Positions 21,661 to 32,382 of a DNA stretch of 64,000 nucleotides are shown piece by piece. The position numbers and the translations under genes were made by a program. The DNA is from Micropterus salmoides (Eukaryota; Chordata; Actinopteri; Centrarchiformes; Centrarchidae): the NCBI RefSeq assembly GCF_014851395.1, contig NW_024044459.1, positions 20,098,664 through 20,162,663 of the forward strand. Reading direction: 5' to 3'. The notes under the pieces were generated by a model. That model did not search any database. It had not been told where the DNA came from and worked only from the letters and a program-made list of their open reading frames with translations. Position 1 is the stretch's first letter, and each line of letters begins with the position of its first letter.

Positions 21661-23269
21661 GTAAACAAGGTGAACAGTTAAACCCTTGGAGGACAGCAAA
21701 AACAAGATTTTCAGGGTGGTATTAAATTACTCTTTAAAGACGCTTAAAGGATCAGAAGAGCTGAGGCGGACAGCAGACTTGAGTGATAATTCTCTTTTGG
21801 TTAGTTACAACAAATGACCACTTCCTAGACATAGTCACTTAAAATATTCATTAAAATATTGCTTTAAGGTTGACAGAGAAGATCAAATATTATGAAAACA
21901 AAGCTTACAGTAACACTTGTCAAGTTTTTGTAACAATTCTTTTTGTTGTTGTTGCAGTAACCACTTTTATCACTGCAGGAATATAATGTAGATTTTCATT
22001 GTCCCCAAGGGGACAATTTGTGTGCAGCAAGGTTTAAACGATGGAAACCTTGATCAGATGTATAGCTTGATCTGAAACTAAAGACTAAATGTGAAAAAGC
22101 ATTGAGTTGGAGCAAAAATGTATCTTTCACAGTGATGAGTTGGAATGAACCCAAACACTGCTGAGTTCACAGGATCTGTTGCACTGCAGTTACTGTTTCA
22201 TTCACTGTGTGGTTTTCAACTTGTATTTAACATATACAGTAGTTTCAACCAAACAACCTGATTAGTAAAAGTTACAGTTATGTTTATTATTTCTAGAAAG
22301 CATGGCTGTGCTGCAAATTCTATTTTGTTGGTACCTATTGCAGTACCATTTTTCCATATTCACTGTAAGGAATGTTATCTACTGCTAAGCGCCTTAAACA
22401 ACTCTTTATTTACTATTTAATCTATATACAGATTAAACAGCACATCTCATTTTACTCTTAGAGAAACAGATTTGATTTACAATTTTTGGAACAGTTTGAT
22501 TTATGTCACAGCTGTGCCTTAGTATACACATTTTGCCTGGATTTACTTAGTGTTAGCACAGTTACTTAAGTTGAATACATAACAGTGAAAGGAAAGCCCT
22601 GATTAAATTAACATCTTACTTGAACAAAAATCTGAACTTCAGAGAATCCAAGTAAGAACAATTGTTCAGAAATAAGTGATGAAATCTATGTGGTGAAAAT
22701 GTAAGCGGTGGCAACTATCACCTCAATATCTCAGAGTATCAAGCTATCTCAGGGCATCAAGTGTTTCAAATCATAAATGAATTGGAAAAACAGCTAATAT
22801 CTCACCGGACTGAGCCTCATTGATTTTACCCTCAGAGCATGAAAAAAAGAGAAAACCACTTTGCAAGCAGCATGAAGCCTGAGTCTGTGGGCTTAGTAAC
22901 TTAACCTTGAGGTGTTGAATAATTTTGATGTGTGTCATTTGATGTGATCCTTGGTGCCTTAGCTGAGGACCGAAGACCACACATAAGCCTATTTGGCAGT
23001 ATCAAGTGGATGATTTAGAGAGAAAAAAAAGTAAAGTCAAACTACTTCTGACCTATATTGAAAATAGTATAGTATAAAAAAAATAACTGTTTAATACAAA
23101 CTAAGAGATTTACAGTGACAAAACCTTTTTTTAAATTTTAGTTTAAATGGAGAGGTGCTCAAAAGCTCAACAGTAAATTCCCATTAAGTTTAGAACATAA
23201 ACAGACATCTTCACTGTTATCAGCTTTTTAGAAAGAGTGGTTGACAGGGTTAAGGGGACAGAAGCAATC
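21661..23269. other. Unassigned AT-rich stretch
   Basis: Nothing coding was recognised. A short palindromic segment near 22003-22020 is listed separately. Confidence 0.45.
21998..22046 (-). repeat. Short LINE/SINE 3'-tail fragment
   Basis: TCATTGTCCCCAAGGGGACA reads on the minus strand as the 'tgtccccttggggacaatgaaa' tail found at the 3' end of several fish LINEs and their SINE partners. Only about 45 bp can be matched by eye. The internal TTGTCCCC/GGGGACAA palindrome is part of that tail. Confidence 0.35.
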
Positions 23270-23450
23270 TTACATTACATTTACACTTTTAAAGCAACTT
23301 ACAATTGCTATACATGTCAGAGGTTGCACACCTGAGCAATGAGGGGTTAAGTGTCTTGCTCAGGGACACATTGGTGCTTCACAGTGGATTTGAACCCAGG
23401 TCTCTCACACCAAAGGCATGTGTCTTATCCACTGTACCATCACCACACCA
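23270..23450 (-). mobile_element. V-SINE-like tRNA-derived SINE
   Basis: On the minus strand the copy begins TGGTGTGGTGATGGTACAGT, a tRNA-like head with a B box GGTTCAAATCC. Next comes the central segment TGTCCCTGAGCAAGACACTT, which I recall as the conserved core of V-SINEs. A tail GTAAGTTGCTTTAAAAGTG resembles an L2 3' end. The length, about 180 bp, is near full for the family. Short ATCTT words at both borders may be remnants of a target duplication. RNA polymerase III transcription is the known behaviour of such heads. Confidence 0.75.
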
Positions 23451-23639
23451 TCTTGAAAAAATGAGTGGAACTTAATTTCTCCATAGTCTACTGGTAGTTG
23501 TCAACTAATATACATATTGTTTCTACAGTGTGCAACTAAAACAAGACAGAGCAGAGTAGATTTTGAGAAGCGCTATATGTCTTTCAAAATATTAGACAGA
23601 CTACCTCTCAGGCTGGCCTAAACTGTACTTTACCAGTCA
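23451..23639. other. Short unassigned spacer
   Basis: About 190 bp between the SINE and the next MITE fragment; no feature was recognised. Confidence 0.4.
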
Positions 23640-23880
23640 GTTCTGGCCAGTATAGTTTTACCCAGGTACTGTTCTTAAGTACAATTCTGCTGCTTTCTAC
23701 TTCTAAAAGATGGCATTTTTACTCCAAAACTGTATCTACTATAAAAAGTAGTTCAACTTGGCTCCACCTCAATAATAATAATCAATCAACAATATAATAA
23801 CACTCTGGAAGGACCAATTCTGGATAATGGCCACTTTTACTTTTGTCACTTATTACTTTTTGATGACTTTTATGCGGATT
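23640..23880 (+). mobile_element. TCAAGTA-family MITE, copy B (partial, diverged)
   Basis: AGGTACTGTTCTTAAGTACA at about 23664 matches the start of copy A, and CTATAAAAAGTAGTTCAACTTGGCTCC (23739 on) and AACACTCTGGAAGGACCA follow the order of the family interior seen in the copies at 45.8 and 53.8 kb. The terminal inverted repeats are not preserved. Same orientation as the other copies. Confidence 0.6.
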
Positions 23881-26059
23881 ATACAATATAGCACACAACT
23901 GACTGAGCTACAGGCCTTTAGGGTGTTGCCTGAAAACTATCCTGGATTATAATTTTTTCAAGGTTGTACTCTGGAATGTATCAGCTTCTGCTCTTGACAT
24001 ATTTCTTTATGTCCCTTCGCATGTACCACCATTCAGCATGAGTCAGCATAAGAATATCCAAACACATTTCTATACATATGGCACATCCATTATTAAACAT
24101 GTTCTTACTGATGATAAAAAACAGAATGATTTGCCCTCGGAAATCTCAAAAAAAAAAAAAATCAGTTTTTCTGTGATTACAGTATATTACTAGTAATGCA
24201 GCTGAATGCATTTAATAAGATCAACATATTAATTTATTGTTATTTATTCATCTGTTTATGTGTGAATTAGTGTAGTCATACATCCATTTATTAAACAGCC
24301 CTATATTAAAATAATAACATACTCTGTGCCTATATAGACCGGGTTTGATTTATATTTGTATTATATAGGCTATGACGGGAAATGTTTCTGTTAATACTTT
24401 CATGCTGTACATATTTTCGTGTTCCTTTTTGCGGTGCTTCATAAATCTACATTCAATCGTATTTCCATTCCTACATTTCGTTTTATTATATTTTGTTATA
24501 TCCATATTTATTTCTACTGACACAAGCATACTATTCCCCGTCAGCCAGGGCCTCCACGTTACTCAGAAGCTCACTGAAGCTGGGTCCATCTTCGGTGACA
24601 TCTGCCATCAGCAGTGCATGACTGTGGAGAAATCTGTTTAAATCTACAGGGCACTGTACTGAATGGTTCCCATTGATCTACATTTGCCTGACACTGTGAC
24701 TGACAGAGCCAATCAGCCTATCATGGCTCTGGAGACAGACAGACACTCATTTACAGGTGAGATGGGGTGGGATGAGTTTGATTGATTGACAGACTGTCAT
24801 TGAGCCACTGGGGCATTTCAAAACCACCTCTGCACAGGAGGAGAGCAATATTATGTTGGTGTATGAGTGTGTGTATTGATGCTTTTGCATGAGTGTGTAT
24901 GTATGGATGTGTTTGTGAGTGTGGGCGGTCGGCCTTATCCAGATTACCCATCGCACCTTGAGTTTGGTGACAGGTAAAGAATCAGGCTGTCACTTTAGTC
25001 CGGCCCACATCTTAAAAGAGCTGCGGAATTAAATAACCTATCATCAGAATCATATACACACTACGCATGGACATGGACCCATGAATGTGTATATATCCAC
25101 ATCCCCAAGGTGTTTCTCTCCTCTGCCTATGAATTTATACAGTCCCTCACTAAAACCAGTGCTCCCTCTGTTATGTCTCTCAATATCCCTTTCCCCCTTG
25201 CTCTCTCTCTGTCTTTTCCCCTCCCTCTCTCTATCCTGTGGTTCAGTGTGGGATTCAGCGGTGCCATTACTCAAACACAGCCTGTCTGTACAGATAACAG
25301 TTGTTTGTTGTTTAAACACTGTACAGAGCGCTGCATGCCAGAGCCAAAAATCTGGAAACATTTCTTTATCCCCACTATTTTTGCATGATTTTACATTCAG
25401 CATTTTCAAAGCTGGTTCAAACTGGCTTAAAGCCGCAAACGTGAGAATATGTTTCCTTTAAATGTACAGTCCTAATTAATAGAGAGGAAATGTCTTTTGT
25501 GTAAAAATGGCTGGTCAGCATATTTAGATATCCATCAAAGAAGAGAACAAAGGTTTCCTAATTAGCTTGATTTTTTTTCAGCTATTAACTACCTGTTTCA
25601 CAGCTTCAGTCTATATTTGTTATACAGTATATCTTTGGTTTGGCACCCTGGATTTTTGGTCTTGTGGGAAGTCAGTGTGGCAAGGTCTTAAATTACCTTG
25701 TTATCCCTAGAACATTGACTGCCCTCATGTGGCCAAGATATGTATGTTCGAACAGAAACAACCATGCAGGGGCAGTTTTTACCACATGGCCCAGAATCCA
25801 TACAGTTAAAGACAAGTTGCATACATGTTTTCATTCACAATAGTAAATCATTAGCAGTAAACCAGCCGATGTCAGCTGTTTTTCATGCTGCTGTTGGACA
25901 GCCCAGAGTGGAGAGGTGGAATGACATGTAACAAAAGCCCCCAGCTGAACCCGAACAAGAGATGCAGTTTACGGTGCCTCAAACCCCCAGGCCACCAGGG
26001 TTTCCCCAAATAACTGATTTCAAATGCTGCTGTGAATGACTTACTTGTTTAATAAAAAG
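23881..26059. other. Unassigned stretch
   Basis: It contains an A13 run near 24149-24161, a GT-rich zone about 24855-24920, and a CT-rich zone about 25185-25240 that accounts for the leucine/serine-rich frames there. The phrase ACTGCCCTCATGTGGCCAA near 25719 is common in fish repeats, but too short to assign. No gene was recognised. Confidence 0.45.
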
Positions 26060-26345
26060 TTTATATCTGATAAACTACGTGGCAGGCAGCTGTTGTCAGT
26101 GAAAATGCTCTAAAAACAGACACTGTACACTAACTGCCCTGCACTAAACAACAGACAGACACAGTTAACAAGTAGCTGGTGAACATAGTGGAGCATTTAG
26201 CAGCTAAAGAGCCAGACATTTCCCTCAGGAGTTGGTGGAGTTAAAGAAAACAGAGTTAAAAGGAGATTAGACATTCATTACATTTTACGTTCATCTGAAG
26301 TTGCTCTGTACCTGCAGGCTGTGTGAATGAGTTACTGTTTGCTGA
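26060..26345 (+). repeat. Teleost interspersed repeat ('GTGGAGCATTTAGCAGC' family)
   Basis: The string CAGACAGACACAGTTAACAA, then TAGCTGGTGAACATAGTGGA, GCATTTAGCAGCTAAAGAGC and TTTCCCTCAGGAGTTGGTGG (26151-26240) is one I recall as a very frequent repeat in percomorph genomes. There is no coding capacity, and the boundaries and class are unknown to me. Confidence 0.6.
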
Positions 26346-27984
26346 CAAGTTCACCTTAATGACTTGTGTTCACAGCTTGTTTCCACTGACCCAGCTGGAT
26401 AAAAGAATCTGTTACTGCAGATGTAAATAAAAGTATTTATTCAGTTACTGAGTGCGATAGAAATAATTATATTTATGGCAAAAAACAGGACACTGTACCA
26501 TCCAAGCACAGACTAGACTCTGTTGATGAAAAGTCTCTGTGCATATGAACTGGTGCTTGTTTGCAGTGTCTCTCACTGGGTGGTCGGGTTCAGTGGCAAG
26601 GTTTCGTGGGAGAGGAAGCATGTGGTATTACAGTTTCCTGTCAGTGGAACTGACAACACGGTTTGGTGCGTTTGCGTGTGTGTGTTATTGATGTGCTGTT
26701 GACGTGTTTCTGTGAGGGCATTCACGCACCAATGGAACCTGTTCCTGCGACACACCTGTTGCTGACACTGGCAAAAACACAATATTGTCTCTATCCAGAA
26801 AGAAGCCTTTAACATACCTTCCTCTCTCTCTTTCTATTCCATAATGTCCTTTCATTTCTGACTATATTTCTTTTTACATTGAGAAATGTAGAGCAGAAGC
26901 CAGAAGTCACCTGGGACATGACTAAATAACTGTGAAAAGAAGAGAACAGGCCAACAGTTCAAATAATACTAGACCGCATAGACCATTAGCCAACATGTCT
27001 ACTGACACATTCTGCCAGGACATATATTCTCACTCTCATGTTATTCCTCAGGGTCAGCCATCTGCAGACTGGTCCTTGTGCGTTTAGATGATTTTGGAGC
27101 CGAATATGTTTTACCAAGTGCACTAGTCCCAGAATGAGCTTCCCACCTTGGGCTTGGCAACCAACATTTCCCGCGAACACCCTGTGATAATAACCTCAGC
27201 ACCAGGGAATGATTTTTAACATAATAAATGGACAGTCAGACTATCGCAGAAACAGACACAGAGAGAGAGGAAAGTATGCAAGGGAACTGCTCAGCCTCCC
27301 TAAATTTTAAACCTTCTTCTGACAGATGTGAACTTGAAAACAGATTGTATTTCTTTCAACAAGACAAATCTATTTTTTTTAAACTAACAGTGTCATCTTA
27401 AAACCAGTAGATGGCAGTAATATACCACTGAGCAAATATTACATGAGTGATGTGCAATGGGTTACTGTAAATGAAAACGTTAACATTTGCGGCAGAGATT
27501 ACAAGGCCAGTTAAGTTTGAGTCTATATTCTACATTGTACTAACATTTGCAGTGTTTGAAGGGAATGACTTCAGTCTCTGGGTAATTTTTTTATAAAGTT
27601 AATTAAGAGCAAAAGGAGAGCTTTGTACAGTCTTTGCATATTGTTTCATTATCAATTAGCACATATGAATCCAAGTGCTCTACACATATTTTCATACACA
27701 ACCATGGACCAATAATAATTCCTCCATATTGTTTCTGGCAAAATGTTCTCTTCCAATTACAAATTTGCTCCACTCTCTGAATGTAAAGGGGAGGATTAGA
27801 AGGGAAAACCAATAATTCAAACAGATGATGTCTAGCCCTTTCAAAATGTGTTGCTGGGAGATGTGTAGTGTGCTCACCTTTCAAGAAACACATTACATCA
27901 CTTTAGATTCTAGCAAAAACTACCCAATAGTAAGTGGACATTTGGTTAGGTAAAGGTTATACGAACATGTTTTCAGCCACACAA
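26346..27984. other. Unassigned stretch
   Basis: AACCAGTAGATGGCAGTAAT at about 27401 resembles a short word of fish repeats. No gene, RNA or complete repeat was recognised. Confidence 0.45.
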
Positions 27985-28540
27985 TGACAGTTGGTCAGTC
28001 CGTCAGTCCACTGCTTTGGTTCAGACTGAAATATCACCACCACCAACATACCATTGGATAAATTAACATTACATTTTGTACAGACTTTCACGGTTCCCAG
28101 AGGATTAAGCATACTGACTTTGGTGATCCCCTGACTTTTCATAGTGCCACATGTCATGTCCACATTTATGGTTTTATGTGGAATGTCTCAACAACAACTG
28201 GATGGATAGCTATGAAATGTGAAACAGAAACTCACATCCCCCTCGGGATAAATTGCAATCACTTTGGTGATAACTTTATTTTTTCGCTATACAATCATCA
28301 GGCCAATATTTCAATTTGTCCAGTACCTTGGTTTACGATCAAATACCTGTAAAACTAACAGCATTTCCATCAGTTTCAGCTGTACTTTGTCTTTAGTGCT
28401 AAAATGGTAAACATATTACTTTCTTAACATCAGCATGTTAGCATTGTCGTTGTGAGTTTGTGACATTAGTTTTTTAGCTCAAAGCACCATTGTGCCTAAG
28501 CACAGTCTCATGGAGCAGCTACCATGGCTGTAGACGCTTG
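27985..28540 (+). repeat. Teleost interspersed repeat with an internal duplication
   Basis: The copy contains, in order, TCAGACTGAAATATC, ACTTTGGTGATCCCCTGACT, a GTGGAATGTCTCAACAACAA block, TCATCAGGCCAATATTTCAA, ATCAGCATGTTAGCATTG and TAGCTCAAAGCACCATTGTG. I recall this order from a very abundant repeat of spiny-rayed fishes. Two related units of about 145-153 bp lie head to tail (from about 28030 and 28180), each with a GGATGGAT/GGATAAAT–GACTTTGGTGAT-like pattern. There is no coding capacity and its class is unknown. Confidence 0.7.
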
Positions 28541-31064
28541 TTTTACTTAGAGAAAGAGATGGAAGATTTAGCCAAAACAGATTTTTTGGAACTAGAATAA
28601 TTGAAATGTTGAGACACAATAAGCACTTTTCTCTTTGAGCTTGCAGACTGAAAGAAGGAGATAATGATTGCAAATACACTGGAACGTATGAATTATTCAT
28701 TAATAAATTCTGTTGGCTGGGTCCAAGCATCCTCCTCCAGTGTAGTACAAGATCTTACAGGAATGAGAATACAAGAAATATCAGCTGAAATGAAGGAAGA
28801 CACTTAGTCTCAGCAACATACAGAAGTTTGCTTGAGTGTGGCCAGCAAAGTCTATATGAATGTATTTCTGGGGAAATTACCACAAAGCTTTCAATTTACT
28901 AGAAAGCGTGCTGCACTCAAGTACTTTAAAGAAGAAACAATGACTACTGAGCTATACAAGAGACTGGGAATGCCTTTGTTGACAAATACATTGCCCACAT
29001 AATGTAGAAATGAAACCTGGTGAATTTCTTCCTGGCTGAGTAAGAGCTTATCAGCAAAGCGTCCGTTTCCTGATAAAATCAGCACTCCTTTCCAATAATG
29101 CAAGGGGGAGGAGGGAGAGCATGAAATATCAGCCGATGGAGAGGAAAAGGCTTTGCTGTTCTACAATTGGCTGCTTGAAAGTCGGCCGCCTGCCATAAAT
29201 CAACACTTAATGTTTAGGAGGCTGGAGGATTCTGGGAAAGCGTGTGACAACAACAGCCAGCACAACAGTTTAAATAATCACTCCTCGTTTTGATGTGGAT
29301 ATCGTTACTAGAACTGCTGGCCAGAACCCATCACAACACGATGCATAATCGTGCTTCCAGGAAGACATCTGAGCACCACACCTTCTGACTGCAGTTGTAT
29401 GTCACTGGACCAATTTCCAACTAAATTGATTATTGCGATGTTACAGTATATGGTTCTTGAGACTTATCATAGATTTTTTATTTGGATTTAAAAGGCTAGA
29501 GTCCATTATTAAAATCACTAGAATTCAATGGTGAAATTGTGGCATTCTGTTCATCTTGCTCCCAGAAATGTATTCAGCTGATCAACTTGCAAATGTAGAA
29601 TGTTTTGGGTGTGTGGCTTGGTCTTTATGAGCACTGGAGACTGACTTCACTTTGACCAGCAGAGGTCAGCAGATGCTTGGTAATCAGATGAGTTACCTGA
29701 GCTAAATCAGGGCTTTCTGGAACATGTTTTCACCATTTCATTGGGAAAGCTGATATCGTTACTATTCCTTGCATCATGTCTTGCCTGCTGATATTTCACG
29801 CTAGCACTGAAGTGCAGAGGGCTATATTAGTGTCTTCAAGAGGTCTGCAGTGGTTTTCAAGCCTGGTTTGATGGGCTAATTATGGATCAGCCTCTAATGG
29901 GTTTCCCAGCTCTGCTTCTCCCAGCAAGTGTTACTAAACACTTTCCTGGCTAATAACAACGGCATGTTTCACTATAGATGTTTATCTGAAACCGATACGG
30001 GAAAAACATGCCAGGATCAAAACATGATCTATTACAGCGTGTTTAAGGAGCCGCACTCATGTGACATGACTGATAGCACGTTGTGTATTGCATTTGAAAA
30101 TGTAAAGCCTTTCACAACAACCCCTATAACAGATCTGATCAAGCTCTCTGCAGCACATGACAAGGTCAGGGGTGAAAGTGAGACTATGCCGTCATTGTCT
30201 TGTCACATGTTGTCACCTGACTTTGAAGGACAAGTCAGAGAACACAGGGTGTGATCTGCATTTGTATTCTTTGGAGCTGGATCCGCTCTGCCTTATGGAG
30301 TGGGGGCATGTGGTGTTGGTATGCAGCAGCATGCCAGTGCCGTCCAGCTCTGGAGCAATGGCATGTCTCGCAGTGACATCACCGGCCTGCTGACTGCTTG
30401 GCTGCGGAAGCGGCTTGCCTAAGTTTGGAAATGTTGGTATAAATCTGAAGGATGCCAAAACATTGTACTACAATAAGGGCAAACTGTGGTTTTCTGACGA
30501 ACATGAATTTCGTCTCCCCTGAGTGCAACATTTAACTCCTAGTACAGATGGGTGGGGGGGGGCTTGTTATATAATAGCTCATGTAACATGTCTTTCCAGT
30601 GACATTCAGTACATTATCACCTTTCCTGTCTGAAGGGCAACCTCTTGCACAGGGCATTCTGAAAAGACCCCCCCACTAGTACTGTCACCTTTTCCCCTCT
30701 TTTACTACTTCACCTATCTTGTCTGCCTCGGTTTTATGCCAACAGTCCAAAGTTAATTTGCTAAATCTGCTAAAACTATGGTGATCTTTTTTCTTTTTGA
30801 CCAAAGGCTGCTTAAGCCTGCAGGTAAAACTGATCTGATTCTTATTTTCCCCCTAACACATCAGTTAAGCAAAGATCTATCATTTTAATGTTCACTTTGC
30901 ACAGTTGGGAAAATCCAATTTAACCTGATAAAGGTCATTGTGAAACAGTGCTTACAACAGGAGCTCAGTTATCCTCAGGGCGCAATAAATAGTTCCTATG
31001 GTTTCATCTATACTAACACTAACAACCAGCAGTGACTTTATGAACTAAGCAGATATGGGTCATG
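28541..31064. other. Unassigned stretch with a possible conserved block
   Basis: The part at about 29140-29300 combines GGCTTTGCTGTTCTACAATT, CTGCCATAAATCAACACTTA and GAGGATTCTGGGAAAGCGTG without simple repeats and looks like a regulatory element candidate. A G9 run lies near 30549-30559. The frame at 29928-30254 has no recognisable domain. Confidence 0.4.
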
Positions 31065-31093
31065 AAGGTATCTATGGACACCATAGATACCTT
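31065..31093. repeat. Perfect 13-bp-arm hairpin
   Basis: AAGGTATCTATGG (31065-31077) is followed by the loop ACA and the exact complement CCATAGATACCTT (31081-31093). It is too short for a MITE or pre-miRNA. It is not followed by a T run, and nothing nearby indicates a role. Confidence 0.95.
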
Positions 31094-32177
31094 TCTATAT
31101 GTGAGAAGCACTGAGGGACAGAGGGGGGAAAGGGGTGTGAGAGCTTATGGATTCTTCCCATTTCATCTGCCGCATGTAACAGTCAGACACAAGCCACCTG
31201 TTTACAGTATATGCATGCAAACCAAGAACATGATGAGGAGACATGCTGTACACTGCAGAGAATTCAGACTTACAGTAATAACAAACAGCGGTGTCAAACT
31301 TCAGTCCGCCAAGGTAGTCGGTGTATTGTCTGACTCTGCTATATTGTGTGTCAGAAGTAAAAGAACATTTCCAATCACTGCTTTTCAAAGCTCTTTCTGG
31401 CAGACCACTGTAAAATAAATGTCAAGTGCAGCCTTAACCTGCAGAGAATAATTATAGATTGCAGACCCTAAACATCTGCGATAAGGGGTGCTTTTCCGAT
31501 GGTAGTTTTACTCGAAATAGAGAATAGAGTTATGAATACTCAGAATTTGACTTTCAATCATTACTTAATCCCCTGTGACCTTTTCTTGCTGAGGGGCACC
31601 TCTTTACAGTAAAGCCTCACTTTTTCTGCTTGCATGCCTTTTTACTTTTCATTGATACAAATGTCCCTTTAGATCCCATGAGGATACTAGCGGTGCACCC
31701 TTTCACTGTGGCCCGGTGTTCAAAAAACCCCCATGTCATGTACCAAATACTTTCACCTCCCCCACACAGAAAGTGGAAGGTGTTTACTGACATAGGTGGG
31801 CTTTCATTTCTGTTTGCAGTTTATGTGCATGCTTTTTCATCAACAATAGTGAGAGACAAGCACCCCCATACGCATGTGCACAGCATTTACAAACATGCTA
31901 AGCCCACAGACAGTACACCCAGGCTCTGTGTCTCCTGTTTGGTTTCCATGTGGGGCAAAAAAGGCACAGCAAGGGGTAATTTAGAGAGAGTGAGAGAGAT
32001 AGAGAGAGGTGAGCGGAGGTGGAGGGAGGAGAGGAGGTAAATAAATGGAACAAAGAAAACTGTGCAGGACATTCTGACCCAGAGTGAAGAGAATAGAACA
32101 CAAGGCTAGAGTAACACTGCTTGTCTGCTTTGGCCCTTGTAATGGTGCCCCATGCCAAGGCTGTCAAAAGATCACAG
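31094..32177. other. Unassigned stretch with a GA-rich tract
   Basis: GA-rich simple sequence lies at about 31981-32037 and causes the arginine/glutamate-rich frame end there. No gene was recognised. Confidence 0.45.
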
Positions 32178-32335
32178 GAACACACACGTACACACCTACA
32201 AATTTTCCCATGCACACACACACTCACACACAGACAGACACACATCCAGGCCAATTACGTACATGCACAATTCAAACACACAGTTATACATACATACATA
32301 CATATTTTTGCACACACTCGCGCACACTCACACAC

Positions 32336-32377
<42 letters not shown>

Positions 32378-32382
32378 CACAC
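32178..32382. repeat. CA-rich region with a (CA)n core
   Basis: Interrupted ACAC/CACA sequence with CATA units is found over about 205 bp. The purest part, 32331-32375, is an almost uninterrupted CA array. Three overlapping frames of 90-124 codons with histidine/threonine runs are artefacts of it. Confidence 0.95.

Noticed and set aside
22003..22020. Perfect TTGTCCCC/GGGGACAA palindrome considered as a hairpin element
   Set aside because: Better explained as part of a LINE/SINE 3' tail sequence that is palindromic by itself.
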